Below, in pieces: positions 16,903 to 26,236 of a stretch of 64,000 bases of DNA. The position numbers and the translations under genes were made by a program. The stretch is from JASGMR01 sp963664675 (GTDB lineage: Bacteria; Thermotogota; Thermotogae; Petrotogales; Kosmotogaceae). Every line of letters starts with the position of its first letter. The stretch's first letter is position 1. The stretch covers positions 558,001 through 622,000 of the forward strand of contig CAXXLB010000009.1 in the NCBI GenBank assembly GCA_963664675.2, written 5' to 3'. Below the pieces are notes generated by a model that was not told where the DNA came from, ran no database searches, and was given only the letters and a program-made list of their open reading frames with translations.

Positions 16903-18456
16903 TTAAACCATGTGTTGAACCAATTCACGTTCTGTTGGTTTTTTGTCTTTTCCTGCATCAAATACCGATGCAATATTTCCGTCTTTCATGATTATTATTT
17001 TATTACTTAAACCTATTAATTCCAGAAGGTCATCAGTTATAAGAACAATTGCCAGATTATTCTTAGCAGCTTCTCTTAGAAAACCGTAAATTTCTTCCTT
17101 AGCACCAACATCTATTCCTCTCGTAGGATTATCTAAGATTAAAATATCGAGATCTTTCATCATCCATTTTGCGAGGACTATTTTTTGTTGATTTCCTCCA
17201 CTCAGCGAATAACATTCATCGCTTGCTCTGGCCTTTATTCTAAATTTTTCAATTCCATTTTTGACTAGTTTATTTTCTTCCTTGCCGTTTATAAAATTAA
17301 TTTTACCAGTGAGTTCTCTAATGCTTGGCAAACTTAAATTCTTGGATACTTCCATGAAGTTTATTATTCCATGTTCCTTTCTTTCTGCTGGTACATAACC
17401 GACTTTCATTTTTTTAATTTTTCTCATATTTGTTTTATGTAAAGGATTTCCGTTTATCTCTATAGAACCTTCCTGAAAATTACCTATTCCAAAGAGAATT
17501 TCTCCAATTTCCTTTTTTCCAGAACCCAATAACCCACCTATTCCAAGTATTTCTCCTTTTTTTATTTCAAAATCAACTGAATTATATTCGTTCTTTGCTG
17601 TAAGATTTTTTACTTGAAGGACTACCTTTTTGTTTTCATCAACTTGAAGTTGCTCCCTGACCCTATAAGTGTCCCCGCTGAGCTCTCTTCCAACCATTAA
17701 AGGATGAATATCTTTTTCTACGGATGTTTTAGGATCAACTTCTCCAACTCTAATTCCATCTTTTAAAACAACAATTCTGTTACAAGCACTCATAAGCTCT
17801 GAAAGGCGGTGAGATACAAAAATAAATGTTGCACTTCCAGAAAAACTTTTGATTTTTTGAAGCAGAAGTTCTCTTTCCTTTTCAGGAAGACCCGCTGTTG
17901 GTTCATCAAGAAGAATAAGAGGGGTTTTAATATTGTACATATCCGCTACAACAAAGGCTCTGATTATTTCAAGCATCTGTCTTTCATGGAATGAATATTT
18001 TATTATCTCCTTTTTTGGATCGACATCAAGATTAAAATTTTTCATATATTGAGTAGCTCTTTCAATCATATTTCTTTTAGATAAAAAACCAGCTTTCTGA
18101 AATTTTTCTTCATGTGAAAGAAAAAGGTTTTCATATACAGAGAGATGCGGAACAAGGTTTTGTTCCTGAAATACCATTGAAACTCCTATGATATTTGCTT
18201 CCCTGAAGTTTCCGGGATTATAAGGTTTGCCGCCGAAAAACATTTGACCTGAGGTTGGTTTTTCAACACCGGATATTATCTTCAAAAGGGTCGATTTTCC
18301 AGCACCGTTCTCTCCTGCAAATCCTATGATATCATTTTCATAAATGTTCATCGATACACCCTTTAAAGCTTCCACTCCAGGATACTTCTTAACTATATTC
18401 TTAACTTCAAAGAGAACATCTTTATCTTTCTTTGTATCTTTTATATTATCAGTCAT
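16903..18456 (-). CDS. Sugar ABC transporter ATP-binding protein, tandem NBDs (RbsA type)
   Basis: 517 residues from the ATG at 18456 with GGTGAT 4 bases upstream; the frame opens at 18468. NBD1: GENGAGKST, Q-loop VFQEQNLVPHLSVYENLF, degenerate signature YSFHERQMLEIIRAF, LILLDEPTAGL, switch FVSHRLSEL. NBD2: G-rich P-loop variant GLLGSGKKEIGEIL, signature LSGGNQQKIVLAKW, LILDNPTRGIDVG (Asn in place of the usual Glu). NBD1's degenerate signature is close in character to that of the ABC-like domain in the neighbouring sensor kinases, which supports their origin from an importer ATPase. Confidence 0.93.
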   Translation of the reverse strand: MTDNIKDTKKDKDVLFEVKNIVKKYPGVEALKGVSMNIYENDIIGFAGENGAGKSTLLKIISGVEKPTSGQMFFGGKPYNPGNFREANIIGVSMVFQEQNLVPHLSVYENLFLSHEEKFQKAGFLSKRNMIERATQYMKNFNLDVDPKKEIIKYSFHERQMLEIIRAFVVADMYNIKTPLILLDEPTAGLPEKERELLLQKIKSFSGSATFIFVSHRLSELMSACNRIVVLKDGIRVGEVDPKTSVEKDIHPLMVGRELSGDTYRVREQLQVDENKKVVLQVKNLTAKNEYNSVDFEIKKGEILGIGGLLGSGKKEIGEILFGIGNFQEGSIEINGNPLHKTNMRKIKKMKVGYVPAERKEHGIINFMEVSKNLSLPSIRELTGKINFINGKEENKLVKNGIEKFRIKARASDECYSLSGGNQQKIVLAKWMMKDLDILILDNPTRGIDVGAKEEIYGFLREAAKNNLAIVLITDDLLELIGLSNKIIIMKDGNIASVFDAGKDKKPTERELVQHMV

Positions 18457-18484
18457 AAGCATCACCATTCATTAAAAATTATGT

Positions 18485-19444
18485 TTACTTAACCGTTTGA
18501 TTTCTTGGTCTTCCAAAATTAGATGTCAAAGCCCCAAATATAACCAGGATTCCCATGGCAACATTTCTTATTTCCGGAGTAACTCCCATGAAATTCAAGC
18601 CGCTAATTAATACCGTTATGAGAACTGCTCCTAAAACAGTTCCAAGAGGACCACCCTTTCCTCCACTGAGAGAAATTCCTCCCATAACAACAATGGCAAT
18701 TACTGAAAGGGTATAAGTATCTCCCATGTATGGACAGGCTGCTTCGAGAATAGATGCCTGGAGTCCTCCTGCTAATCCAACCAAAGCACCGTGAATTGTA
18801 AATGCAATAATTTGAGTTCCAATTACATTTATCCCTGAATACTGTGCAACATATTCATTGTTACCTATTGCATACAGCGATCTTCCAAATCCTGTTTTCT
18901 TTAAAAGAATTATTGTGAATACAACCACTATAACAGGAATCGTAATAGTATTAGGTATGTCTCCAATCAAATGACCCTTTGCGACAGCCATAAATCCTTC
19001 ACATTCAATATTAAGGGGAGAACCCTTAAGAAGCAGCACTGAAGCTCCATTTAAAATAAGCATCATAGCTATGGTTGATAAAAAGGTTGGTATTCTTAAC
19101 AGTGTTGCAATTAATCCATTAGACATACCTATAGCCGCTCCTACAAGAATTCCAAAAATAATTCCAAAACCTCCAAAGACTGGAACCATCATTGCAGAAA
19201 TTACACCAGAAAAAGTTAATGTAGCTCCGACTGAAACATCAATGCTTCCCATTATAAGAATCATAGACATACCCATTGCTGCAATGAGCATTATGGTCAT
19301 CTGGGTCAATAAATTTCCAATATTATTAGTCGATAAAAATGTTGGATATTGAATTCCAAATATGAGCAGCAACACCACAAGTAATATAGGAGTCCATAAT
19401 TTGGCAATTATAAGATTTTTTGATTTATTTTTGGTATTTTCCAT
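18485..19444 (-). CDS. Sugar-type ABC transporter permease (RbsC family)
   Basis: 319 residues from the ATG at 19444, with GGGAGGG 6 bases upstream; the ATG at 19459 is inside that ribosome region. About eight to ten hydrophobic segments; ILIMGSIDVSVGATLTFSG and AIGNNEYVAQYSGINVIGTQ are the conserved elements around the ATPase contact. Paired with a second permease gene immediately upstream, suggesting a heterodimeric channel. Confidence 0.93.
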   Translation of the reverse strand: MENTKNKSKNLIIAKLWTPILLVVLLLIFGIQYPTFLSTNNIGNLLTQMTIMLIAAMGMSMILIMGSIDVSVGATLTFSGVISAMMVPVFGGFGIIFGILVGAAIGMSNGLIATLLRIPTFLSTIAMMLILNGASVLLLKGSPLNIECEGFMAVAKGHLIGDIPNTITIPVIVVVFTIILLKKTGFGRSLYAIGNNEYVAQYSGINVIGTQIIAFTIHGALVGLAGGLQASILEAACPYMGDTYTLSVIAIVVMGGISLSGGKGGPLGTVLGAVLITVLISGLNFMGVTPEIRNVAMGILVIFGALTSNFGRPRNQTVK

Positions 19445-19462
19445 ATTTATCCCTCCCATTCC

Positions 19463-20437
19463 TTATTTAGTAAGTGAAATTTTCCCGCGTTTAACCGAGA
19501 AAACTACCATTGAGATAGCTGCAATTAACAAAAGTCCCTTAACAATGTTTTGCACATTTGAACCAACACCCACAAGATTCATACCGTTATCAAACATTCC
19601 GATCAGGAAAACTCCAACGAATGTTCTCATCAATCCACCAACTCCACCAGCTATTGAAGTTCCTCCAACAACAACTGCTATGAGAGTATTGAAAAGGTAT
19701 TTATCACCTAATTGTGCAGGAGCCATTCCGAGGTAGGCGCATAATAAAACACAACCGAATCCATTCAGTAATCCAGAAAAAATGAATGCGATAACTCTAT
19801 ATTTGTTTACATTTATACCCATTCTCTTCATCGATTCTTCATTACTTCCAATAGCTCGAATATACAAACCAATCTTTGTTTTCTTACTTATTATCACAAA
19901 AACAAAAAATACTATGAAGCCAAAAAGAATTATATTTGGAACTTCCGGAATTAATTTACCAGAGGCTAACCAGGTAAAGTTCCTGTTTCTAATGTTTATG
20001 TTATATCCATCGGTCATACTCGTCGCAAGACCTTTAAAAATATACATCATTGCTAAAGTGACGATGAATGATGGAAGTCTGAGGGAAACTATAAGCAAAC
20101 CGTTTACAAGTCCGGAAACTACTCCCATTGCAAGAACAATCAGAATCATCCAGGGGCCACCATAGGGAAAGAAATATGCTCCAACGATAGCTGAAGAGCA
20201 GAGCATCATACCTATAGAGAGATCAATACTGCCCATGAGTATCGGAAAGGTTTCTCCGCTTGCAACAAGAAGGAAAACAGTCGAAACTGAAAGAATTCCC
20301 ATTATGTTTCTGAATCTTGCGAAGGGAGGGAATAATATTGTAAATACAAGGAATACTACTCCCAATAAAATGAATGGTAAAAAACTAACTAACTTTTGTA
20401 AATTAAATTTTTTCTTTTTAGTCATCTCTGTTTTCAA
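19463..20437 (-). CDS. Sugar-type ABC transporter permease (RbsC family)
   Basis: 324 residues, probable TTG start after GGGGGAGTGAG (an ATG four codons in is possible). Contains FPILMGSIDLSIGMMLCS and the cytoplasmic AIGSNEESMKRMGINVNKYR loop. It follows the binding-protein gene across a stem-loop and precedes the second permease by a short gap. Homologous to, but clearly different from, its partner. Confidence 0.93.
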   Translation of the reverse strand: MKTEMTKKKKFNLQKLVSFLPFILLGVVFLVFTILFPPFARFRNIMGILSVSTVFLLVASGETFPILMGSIDLSIGMMLCSSAIVGAYFFPYGGPWMILIVLAMGVVSGLVNGLLIVSLRLPSFIVTLAMMYIFKGLATSMTDGYNINIRNRNFTWLASGKLIPEVPNIILFGFIVFFVFVIISKKTKIGLYIRAIGSNEESMKRMGINVNKYRVIAFIFSGLLNGFGCVLLCAYLGMAPAQLGDKYLFNTLIAVVVGGTSIAGGVGGLMRTFVGVFLIGMFDNGMNLVGVGSNVQNIVKGLLLIAAISMVVFSVKRGKISLTK

Positions 20438-20460
20438 GATCTCACTCCCCCACTAGAAGA

Positions 20461-20486
20461 GAGTAGGCTGGTATTTCAGCCCACTC
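20461..20486 (-). other. Stem-loop between binding-protein and permease genes of operon B
   Basis: Inverted repeat GAGTAGGCTG/CAGCCCACTC with a 6-base loop (one G-T type mismatch). No long U-tract follows on the minus strand. Same position and probable role as the hairpins at 2622, 10244 and 40025. Confidence 0.65.
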
Positions 20487-20505
20487 CTTATTTCAAAGTT
20501 TAATT

Positions 20506-21858
20506 CTACAAACCTTCTCCGAATCCTTTAATATCAAATCTGTAAGGAATTTCAATTACTTCGTGTACCATTTCATCATTTTCAACTCTTTTGATAATAT
20601 CTGCTCTTAATGTTTCTTCGAGAGTATTTGCAGCAAATACGTAGTTGTAAGGTGCGCTATCAACAGGTGGAATAACCCATGCTGAATCGAAATGATCAAT
20701 ATACATTTCGTAAACTTCATTATATTCACCAGATGCTAATGAGTCTTTGTATTCCTGAGGAATATCATAACCACGTGGCTTGTCCAAGTAGACCCAGTTT
20801 GTGAATCTGTCTGGGTAAATAGGAACTAACAATCCCTGAGGATCCCAATCTTCTGGATGTAAAACCTGTGACATAAGTGTCCAGTCATAGTCATATGGTT
20901 TGTCCTGACAGAATGTTTCAACATACCAGTCAACGTTTGCTGGTGTTATACATGTTTGCATTGAAGACATCATACTTTCAGGAACTGTTGGTCTCCAACC
21001 GTGTGACATATCATAAACAGTTACAGCCTGGTGACCCGACATCCAGAATCCGTAGATTCCAAATACAGCGTCCAAACTTCCGTCCTGTAAGTCTTTCATG
21101 TTTGATTTGTTAGCATCTGTAGTAACCTGCACAACGTGAGGAAGTCCAGCTTCTTCACATGCAACAGCAGCACCAACATTCATACTTGTGTTAGCACCAA
21201 AGATACCATCAATTTCGTCACCAAATTTTGCAATCCAGTCTTTTGTTACACTGTAACCCTTGTCTCTAACAAAATCAGCATATTCTTCTGCAATAACTTT
21301 TATATCTGGGAAGTTATCCATTAAAGCTGCTTTGTATCCTCTACATCTGTCATTACCAGCCTTTGAGCCTGGAAATCCCCATAGTATACACGTATTACCT
21401 TCACCATTTAAGTAGTTACCCATTTCAAGTCCACCTAAGTAACCATCAACATAAGCATCTGGTCCAATGAACTGTCCATAATATGGACCAGCATCGAGTG
21501 GCGTCCACCAGTCTGCGATTTCAAGAATGTTTGCATAGAAAACTTCTTCTCTGTTAACAATGGTTGATGCTTGAATAACTGAACCGATTGTTGGAGAATA
21601 TCCAAAAATCATTTTAACACCAGCTGATGCAAATGATTCAATCTGTGACAGGAATTTTTCTGTCATTCTGTCATCTGTTGCACCTATGTAAGTGTTTCCT
21701 AATGCTTCTACAGCTTCTCTTGCACCTTTGTCAAATGTTAAGAAAAAGTCATTAGCCATTTGAGAATAAGTACATACCATCTTTTCGCCTGCAGCGAATA
21801 CCGTTGCGCTTGTTGCTAATACTAATAAGCAAACTAACAAAACTACTACTTTTTTCAC
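20506..21858 (-). CDS. Sugar ABC transporter substrate-binding protein (RbsB-like, long form)
   Basis: 450 residues from the GTG at 21858, which has AGGGAGG 10 bases upstream; the frame extends to 21894 without a site. Signal peptide: KK, VVVLLVCLLVLA core, TVFAAGE cleavage region. Family-4 periplasmic fold: TYSQMANDFFLTFDKGAREAV, DDRMTEKFLSQIESFASAGVKMIFG, GFPGSKAGNDRCRGYKAAL. It is about 100 residues longer than ordinary RbsB proteins, the excess being a Trp/Tyr/Pro-rich C-terminal part. Ligand unknown. Confidence 0.9.
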   Translation of the reverse strand: MKKVVVLLVCLLVLATSATVFAAGEKMVCTYSQMANDFFLTFDKGAREAVEALGNTYIGATDDRMTEKFLSQIESFASAGVKMIFGYSPTIGSVIQASTIVNREEVFYANILEIADWWTPLDAGPYYGQFIGPDAYVDGYLGGLEMGNYLNGEGNTCILWGFPGSKAGNDRCRGYKAALMDNFPDIKVIAEEYADFVRDKGYSVTKDWIAKFGDEIDGIFGANTSMNVGAAVACEEAGLPHVVQVTTDANKSNMKDLQDGSLDAVFGIYGFWMSGHQAVTVYDMSHGWRPTVPESMMSSMQTCITPANVDWYVETFCQDKPYDYDWTLMSQVLHPEDWDPQGLLVPIYPDRFTNWVYLDKPRGYDIPQEYKDSLASGEYNEVYEMYIDHFDSAWVIPPVDSAPYNYVFAANTLEETLRADIIKRVENDEMVHEVIEIPYRFDIKGFGEGL

Positions 21859-21976
21859 TGAAATTATACCTCCCTTTAGTTTAGTAATACTCATAAATCT
21901 GAAATCCTTTGCTAACCCTGAATTACCGAAAATACGAATTCATTTGCTATAAGCACTACCATTTATTGAAAAATGA

Positions 21977-22615
21977 TTAAAGAACTATCCTTACGTTATA
22001 TTCTCCGCCAAAACCTTCACCATAATAATCTGTCTTAAGAGCGTGAAGTTGACCTTTAAAATATCTGTTTCCAACTGGTGTATCCCATTTCTTTCCATAT
22101 GCTTCAGTTACGTCACCTGTTATTTCTGCCAATTTTCCATATCTGGGCATTAGAATTGGAGTAGGGCCATCAATTGCAAATGGAGGGTAATGCCATGTTC
22201 CAAGATTCAAAAGAACACCTTCATTTGGTCCTACTAAGAATGCTCTTGTCTTGTTTACATCAGGAACTTCTCCCTCTGGGGCTAAAACGAAGATAAACTG
22301 TTTTCCACCAAGTGGAAGAAAATATTCATATGTTTCATAATGAACTTCTGTCCATGTTAATGGTTCGCCTAATGGTTTTGGATAAACATAAAGCATACCC
22401 ATTGAAAATCTGTTATTTGCTCCATCGTCGTAAGGAATTAAATCCCAGTAAGCCTTTATCATATCGTTTTCGACAGCAGGTTTTACATTAATAGGATGGC
22501 ATTCGTATATACCCTCTTCCTTTTCTTCTTCTCTGCCAACGATACGACCAAATGTACTGAAATCCTTCATAGTTACTTCACTTAATTTTTCAAGTTTTAC
22601 ATCAACAATACTCAT
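21977..22615 (-). CDS. Ureidoglycolate-lyase-like cupin protein
   Basis: 212 residues, AGGGAGG site before the ATG. The core H-Y-E-T-Y-E-Y-F-L-P-L-G-G-K-Q-F-I-F-V-L-A-P followed by NLGTWHYPPF matches the AllA/ureidoglycolate lyase beta-barrel family (E-x-H/H-x-x-x-Q/E-x-F-x-P-L ... G-x-W-H-x-P). The His and Glu residues could hold a metal. First gene of ANTAR-leader operon B, ahead of the binding protein, so the natural reaction here is probably on a sugar-acid or hydroxy-acid intermediate rather than purine breakdown, for which no other genes are visible. Confidence 0.7.
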   Translation of the reverse strand: MSIVDVKLEKLSEVTMKDFSTFGRIVGREEEKEEGIYECHPINVKPAVENDMIKAYWDLIPYDDGANNRFSMGMLYVYPKPLGEPLTWTEVHYETYEYFLPLGGKQFIFVLAPEGEVPDVNKTRAFLVGPNEGVLLNLGTWHYPPFAIDGPTPILMPRYGKLAEITGDVTEAYGKKWDTPVGNRYFKGQLHALKTDYYGEGFGGEYNVRIVL

Positions 22616-22670
22616 TTTCTTACCTCCCTAACTAATATTTTTTATGAAAAATAAAAATTGCAGATAAAAA

Positions 22671-22746
22671 TAAAAAAGTGCCTTGCACACAGCAAGGCAC
22701 TCTTAACCTTTATAATCACTTCTCAATACCACTCTTGAGTAAAGAG
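22671..22746 (-). promoter_or_regulatory. ANTAR-type antitermination leader B
   Basis: Minus-strand RNA. P1 (22746-22722): lower stem CUC/GAG, two U-U mismatches, upper stem UAC/GUA, bulged U, C-G closing pair, hexaloop AAGAGU. P2 (22710-22694): stem AAGG/CCUU, bulged U, U-G closing pair, the identical hexaloop AAGAGU. Terminator (22701-22677): AGUGCCUUGC/GCAAGGCACU, loop UGUGU, then six U. P2 shares its loop and 3' arm with the terminator's 5' arm. Ends 55 bases before the first gene of importer operon B. A possible promoter is TTGTTT-N17-TAATAT, upstream on the minus strand. The remaining DNA to 22918 holds nothing else I can recognise. Confidence 0.85.
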
Positions 22747-22918
22747 AAATATTTAATTTTAATTGAAACAATCATTCTTTAAATCCAATAATGATATTAA
22801 CAACATTAAAAAGTAAAAACAAACCGATTTAGAGCTCAATATTTTCATTTAGAGATAAATAACGGAGATTAGAACTGAATAACTAAATAAATCTTACAAA
22901 ATCATAATCTGTGAAATA

Positions 22919-23524
22919 TTACTTTAATAAATCCCTATCTATTTTTAAAACTTCTTCAGCTTTGATTATCTCCTTAGCAATTTCCGATATTTTTTTATTT
23001 GAATCTCTGCTTTTTTTCTGTAATGCTTTCATTGCTTGAGCCTCTTTTAAACCGTTTTTATCCATAATAATTCCTTTAGCACGTTCAATTAATTTCCTAT
23101 CCTGAAGAGCTTCCTGTTTTTTAACAATCTCTTTTCGCATTTTCTTGAAATCTTCGAATCTTCCCATTGTAATTTCAATAGCTGGCTTTAATTCTTTTTC
23201 ATCAACAGGTTTAATTAAATAATGTAAAACTCCGGCTTTGTTTGCTCTTTTGACAAATTCCTCCTTAGAATAACCTGTAATAACTATTGCCGGAATAACA
23301 AGTCTTTTATTGATTTGTTCGATTGCTTCAATACCATCCATTTTCGGCATATTGATATCCACAATCATCAGATCCGGCCGCTTTTCAAATGCAAGTTTCA
23401 CCAAAACTTCACCACTATTTGCAACTCCAACAACATTGTACCCTAAATCGATTAGAGCACTTTTCAATCCAATCATAACTATATATTCATCCTCAGCTAT
23501 CAAAATATTCAAATTGTTTTGCAT
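22919..23524 (-). CDS. ANTAR-domain response regulator 1 (RNA-binding antiterminator)
   Basis: 201 residues from the ATG at 23524; the frame opens at TTG 23545. Receiver domain about 6-122 with the acidic pair E11/D12, phospho-acceptor D56 (MIVDINMP), the conserved T in VITGY and K in YLIKPVDEKEL. A short coiled coil (about 125-145) leads to an ANTAR domain (about 143-192): LQDRKLIERAKGIIMDKN followed by EAQAMKALQKKSRDSNKK and IAKEII, the three-helix RNA-binding signature. Directly downstream of its partner kinase. Expected to dimerise on phosphorylation and bind the dual-hairpin leaders at 13.87, 22.71, 25.51 and 28.27 kb. Confidence 0.93.
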   Translation of the reverse strand: MQNNLNILIAEDEYIVMIGLKSALIDLGYNVVGVANSGEVLVKLAFEKRPDLMIVDINMPKMDGIEAIEQINKRLVIPAIVITGYSKEEFVKRANKAGVLHYLIKPVDEKELKPAIEITMGRFEDFKKMRKEIVKKQEALQDRKLIERAKGIIMDKNGLKEAQAMKALQKKSRDSNKKISEIAKEIIKAEEVLKIDRDLLK

Positions 23525-23546
23525 AAAAAGCCCAGTCTCCCCCAAT

Positions 23547-25448
23547 TCATCCCTTTGATATAGAAAGGTTCTCTTTAGGAATTAAAATGTTTGCGGTTGT
23601 TCCATCCACTCCGAAAATCTCGAAAGTTCCATGAAATTCATTTTCTATAAGTGTATGAACGAGAAACAAACCAAGATTATTTGCTTTTTTATAAGAAAAG
23701 TTTCTTGGAAGTCCCTTTCCGTTATCTTCAATATTTATTGATACATTATCATTCACAATACAACATACTATCTTAATAATTGCATTATTGTAATTATCGT
23801 CAAATGCATGTTTAACACAATTGTTGATCAGCTCATTAATCACAAGCGCTATACTTGTAGCTAGATTGTAAGGAATAAAAATATCATCAAGGTATGCCTT
23901 TATTTTTGATTCCTTTTCCAAGGTATAAAAATTTATTATGGCTTCAATCAAAGTTTTAAGATTAATAATACTTCCTCCGCCCTCGTTCTTTGACAATAAA
24001 TCATGTACGGCGGCAATACTTTTTACTCTTGATACAATATCATCTATGAGAACATTTATACCCTTTTCGGGATTTCTCTTGAAATTACTTTTTTGCAAAT
24101 TGATTATACTTACAATAGTTTGAAGATTATTTTTTATTCTATGATGACTCTCTTTTAAAAGGGCAGATCTTCCCATAAGTCTGGTGTTATCAATTGCAAT
24201 AGCTACCTGTTTTGAAATAGCTGAGAGATATTTAAGCTGTTCAGGAGACTGCTGATAATATTCTTTATAATAAACCTGAATTAAAGCAGTATATTGGGAT
24301 CTTATAAGTACTGGGTAACAGATAATAGTTTTAGCATTTTTTAATCTATTGAACATAAAACTGAAGTTTTTATCGTTATAATTTTTATAATAAAGCTTAT
24401 CCTCATCCATTATTTTTAAAACCGCTTCATCTGTCAGCTCAGCCTCTATATCTTTTCTGTTATTATATTTGACAATATCCATTATTTTCTTAGGAGTTTC
24501 ATTGATCAAATATACATTACAACCATCAGATCTCATAATCTTACACGAAGTTTTTTCCAGCATTTTTAAAACATCTTTGATTTCATAGTTAGAAGTTAAA
24601 TACTCAGCTGCTTTGAATATCGCATCAAGCAATTCCTCATTGATAATTTCTTCAGAAGTTTTTATATACGAACCCTCACCCATATCAATTTTTCTTTCTT
24701 GATCTGAGTTTGGATTTTTATGCCATCCCGAAACCATATTAAGCAGTTCTTCAGGTTCTTTTTTTGCTTCATCAGCGTCCATAGTTCCTACAACAGAACC
24801 ATTATATAGAACGGAGATCCTGTCAGCGGTTCTTATCGCTTCTTCCCAAAGGCTTGTTGCATAAATAATGCTAGTCCCCCTCTCTTTCATCTTCTTTAAA
24901 AATTCATAGAAATAACTTCTTGTTGGTGGACTCATCTGTATAGTTGGTTCATACATGACTAAAACTTTAGGATTGTACATGTAAATTTTTGCCAGTTCCA
25001 CCAGTTTTTTCTCCTCATTATCAAGATTTCTTACGAGTCTTTTTGGATCAACAAAAACATTCATCTCTTTGAAAGCTTCTTTAGTTGAGTTTACTATTTT
25101 CGATTTTCTTATATACTTAAAAATGTTTTTCTGATCTCTCATAGTATAAATATTTTCAGCAACTGTTAGACTATCTGCCAGAAGAGATTCGCTGAGTAAA
25201 AACATTATTGAAGAAGGTTTTCTAGTAGTCAATTTGTTATTTACCAATTCTTCCTTAAAATAAACGTCGCCTGTCATATCGTCTTTGTAAAAACCTGATA
25301 AAACATCTACAAAAACATTTTTTCCTGTTCCCCTTTCACCAACCAAAGCATGAATTTCTCCCTTATTTAAAATAAAATCCATATTTTTCAAATTTATATT
25401 TGTTTGATTAAAGGTACTCAATTTTTTAACTTTCAAAAGCTCTTTCAT
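23547..25448 (-). CDS. Sensor histidine kinase 1: degenerate ABC-ATPase domain + GAF + HisKA_2 + HATPase
   Basis: 633 residues, no membrane segment or signal peptide. Residues about 1-240 align with the first NBD of RbsA-type importers: P-loop GERGTGKN (37-44; last residue Asn, not Ser/Thr), signature replaced by LDNEEKKLVELAK (142-154), Walker B VLVMYEPT (162-169; Asp replaced by Tyr, Glu kept), switch His replaced by Ser (YATSLWEE). About 270-420 is GAF-like. HisKA_2 phosphoacceptor ESHHRIKNNLQ (434-444), then an N-box NELINNCVKHAF and G-box DNGKGLPRN. The kinase part matches the EutW/HWE-like group that partners ANTAR regulators. The ABC-like part probably binds nucleotide or docks on a permease without hydrolysing ATP. 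Confidence 0.9.
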   Translation of the reverse strand: MKELLKVKKLSTFNQTNINLKNMDFILNKGEIHALVGERGTGKNVFVDVLSGFYKDDMTGDVYFKEELVNNKLTTRKPSSIMFLLSESLLADSLTVAENIYTMRDQKNIFKYIRKSKIVNSTKEAFKEMNVFVDPKRLVRNLDNEEKKLVELAKIYMYNPKVLVMYEPTIQMSPPTRSYFYEFLKKMKERGTSIIYATSLWEEAIRTADRISVLYNGSVVGTMDADEAKKEPEELLNMVSGWHKNPNSDQERKIDMGEGSYIKTSEEIINEELLDAIFKAAEYLTSNYEIKDVLKMLEKTSCKIMRSDGCNVYLINETPKKIMDIVKYNNRKDIEAELTDEAVLKIMDEDKLYYKNYNDKNFSFMFNRLKNAKTIICYPVLIRSQYTALIQVYYKEYYQQSPEQLKYLSAISKQVAIAIDNTRLMGRSALLKESHHRIKNNLQTIVSIINLQKSNFKRNPEKGINVLIDDIVSRVKSIAAVHDLLSKNEGGGSIINLKTLIEAIINFYTLEKESKIKAYLDDIFIPYNLATSIALVINELINNCVKHAFDDNYNNAIIKIVCCIVNDNVSINIEDNGKGLPRNFSYKKANNLGLFLVHTLIENEFHGTFEIFGVDGTTANILIPKENLSISKG

Positions 25449-25470
25449 AAATCCTCACAATTATCATAAA

Positions 25471-25542
25471 TAAAAACAAGAATACCCGTAACACAAGGCA
25501 TTCTTGACCTCTAGAATTTAATAATTTGCCAATCATGAGCAA
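25471..25542 (-). promoter_or_regulatory. ANTAR-type antitermination leader C
   Basis: Minus-strand RNA. P1 (25542-25526): stem UUGC/GCAA, bulged U, C-G closing pair, hexaloop AUGAUU. P2 (25510-25495): stem AGG/CCU, bulged U, C-G closing pair, hexaloop AAGAAU. Terminator (25506-25477): CAAGAAUGCCU/GGGUAUUCUUG, loop of about 8, then UUUUU. In P1 the A-U pair next to the bulge in leaders A and B is G-C here, a compensatory change that supports the pairing. It ends 23 bases before the kinase-1 start. A -10 box TATAAT (25586-25581) lies about 40 bases upstream, so the sensor operon has its own promoter. Confidence 0.82.
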
Positions 25543-25632
25543 TATTGATTTTTCTTAATTTTTTCTAAACACACTTTTAAATTATATATACCACAATATT
25601 AGAAAAATTAAACATATGTATTTTAGCAAAAT

Positions 25633-26223
25633 TTATTCTATTTTTAAAATCCTTTCAGCACTAATTATATCCTTTGCCACGTCAATAAGTTTTATATTTG
25701 AGTCTCTACTCTTTTTTTGGAGTACTTTCATTGCTTCGCACTCCTTTAAATTATTTCTGTTCATAATAATCCCTTTGGCTCTTTCAATAAATTTTCTCTC
25801 AGAGAGCGCCTTATCCTTTTCCTGTATTTCATTTTGCATCTTAACAAAATCTTCGAATCTGCCCATAGCAATTTCTATTGCAGGATTCAATTCCTTTTCG
25901 TCAACCGGTTTAATTAAATAATATAAAACACCGGCTTTGTTAGCTCTTTTCACAAAATCCTCACTATTATACCCGGTGATAATTATTGATGGTAAAATAC
26001 TTTTTCTATTAATCATCTCAATTGCCTTAATACCATCCATTTTTGGAAGGTTTATATCTACAATGAGTAAATCAGGATTCCTTTCAAGGGCTAATTCAAT
26101 CAGTTTCACACCGTCGTTTGCTATACCTATAACATTATGACCGGAATTTTCAACACTTTGCTTCAATCCCATCATAACTATGTATTCATCTTCTGCAATG
26201 ACTATATTCAATTTCTTTTCCAT
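25633..26223 (-). CDS. ANTAR-domain response regulator 2 (RNA-binding antiterminator)
   Basis: 196 residues from the ATG at 26223 with AAGGAG 8 bases upstream; the frame opens at 26247. Receiver with E11/D12, D56 (LIVDINLP), IITGY and YLIKPVDEKEL; ANTAR domain (about 143-192) LSERKFIERAKGIIMNRN ... EAMKVLQKKSRDSNIKL ... VAKDII. Clearly a recent paralogue of regulator 1, with the ANTAR helices most conserved, so both may recognise the same RNA. Lies 14 bases after its kinase. Confidence 0.93.
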   Translation of the reverse strand: MEKKLNIVIAEDEYIVMMGLKQSVENSGHNVIGIANDGVKLIELALERNPDLLIVDINLPKMDGIKAIEMINRKSILPSIIITGYNSEDFVKRANKAGVLYYLIKPVDEKELNPAIEIAMGRFEDFVKMQNEIQEKDKALSERKFIERAKGIIMNRNNLKECEAMKVLQKKSRDSNIKLIDVAKDIISAERILKIE

Positions 26224-26236
26224 TAAATCAACTCCT

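Noticed and set aside
19071..20165. Pro/Ile-rich plus-strand frames
   Set aside because: Antisense shadows of the two permease genes; their composition is the complement of membrane helices.
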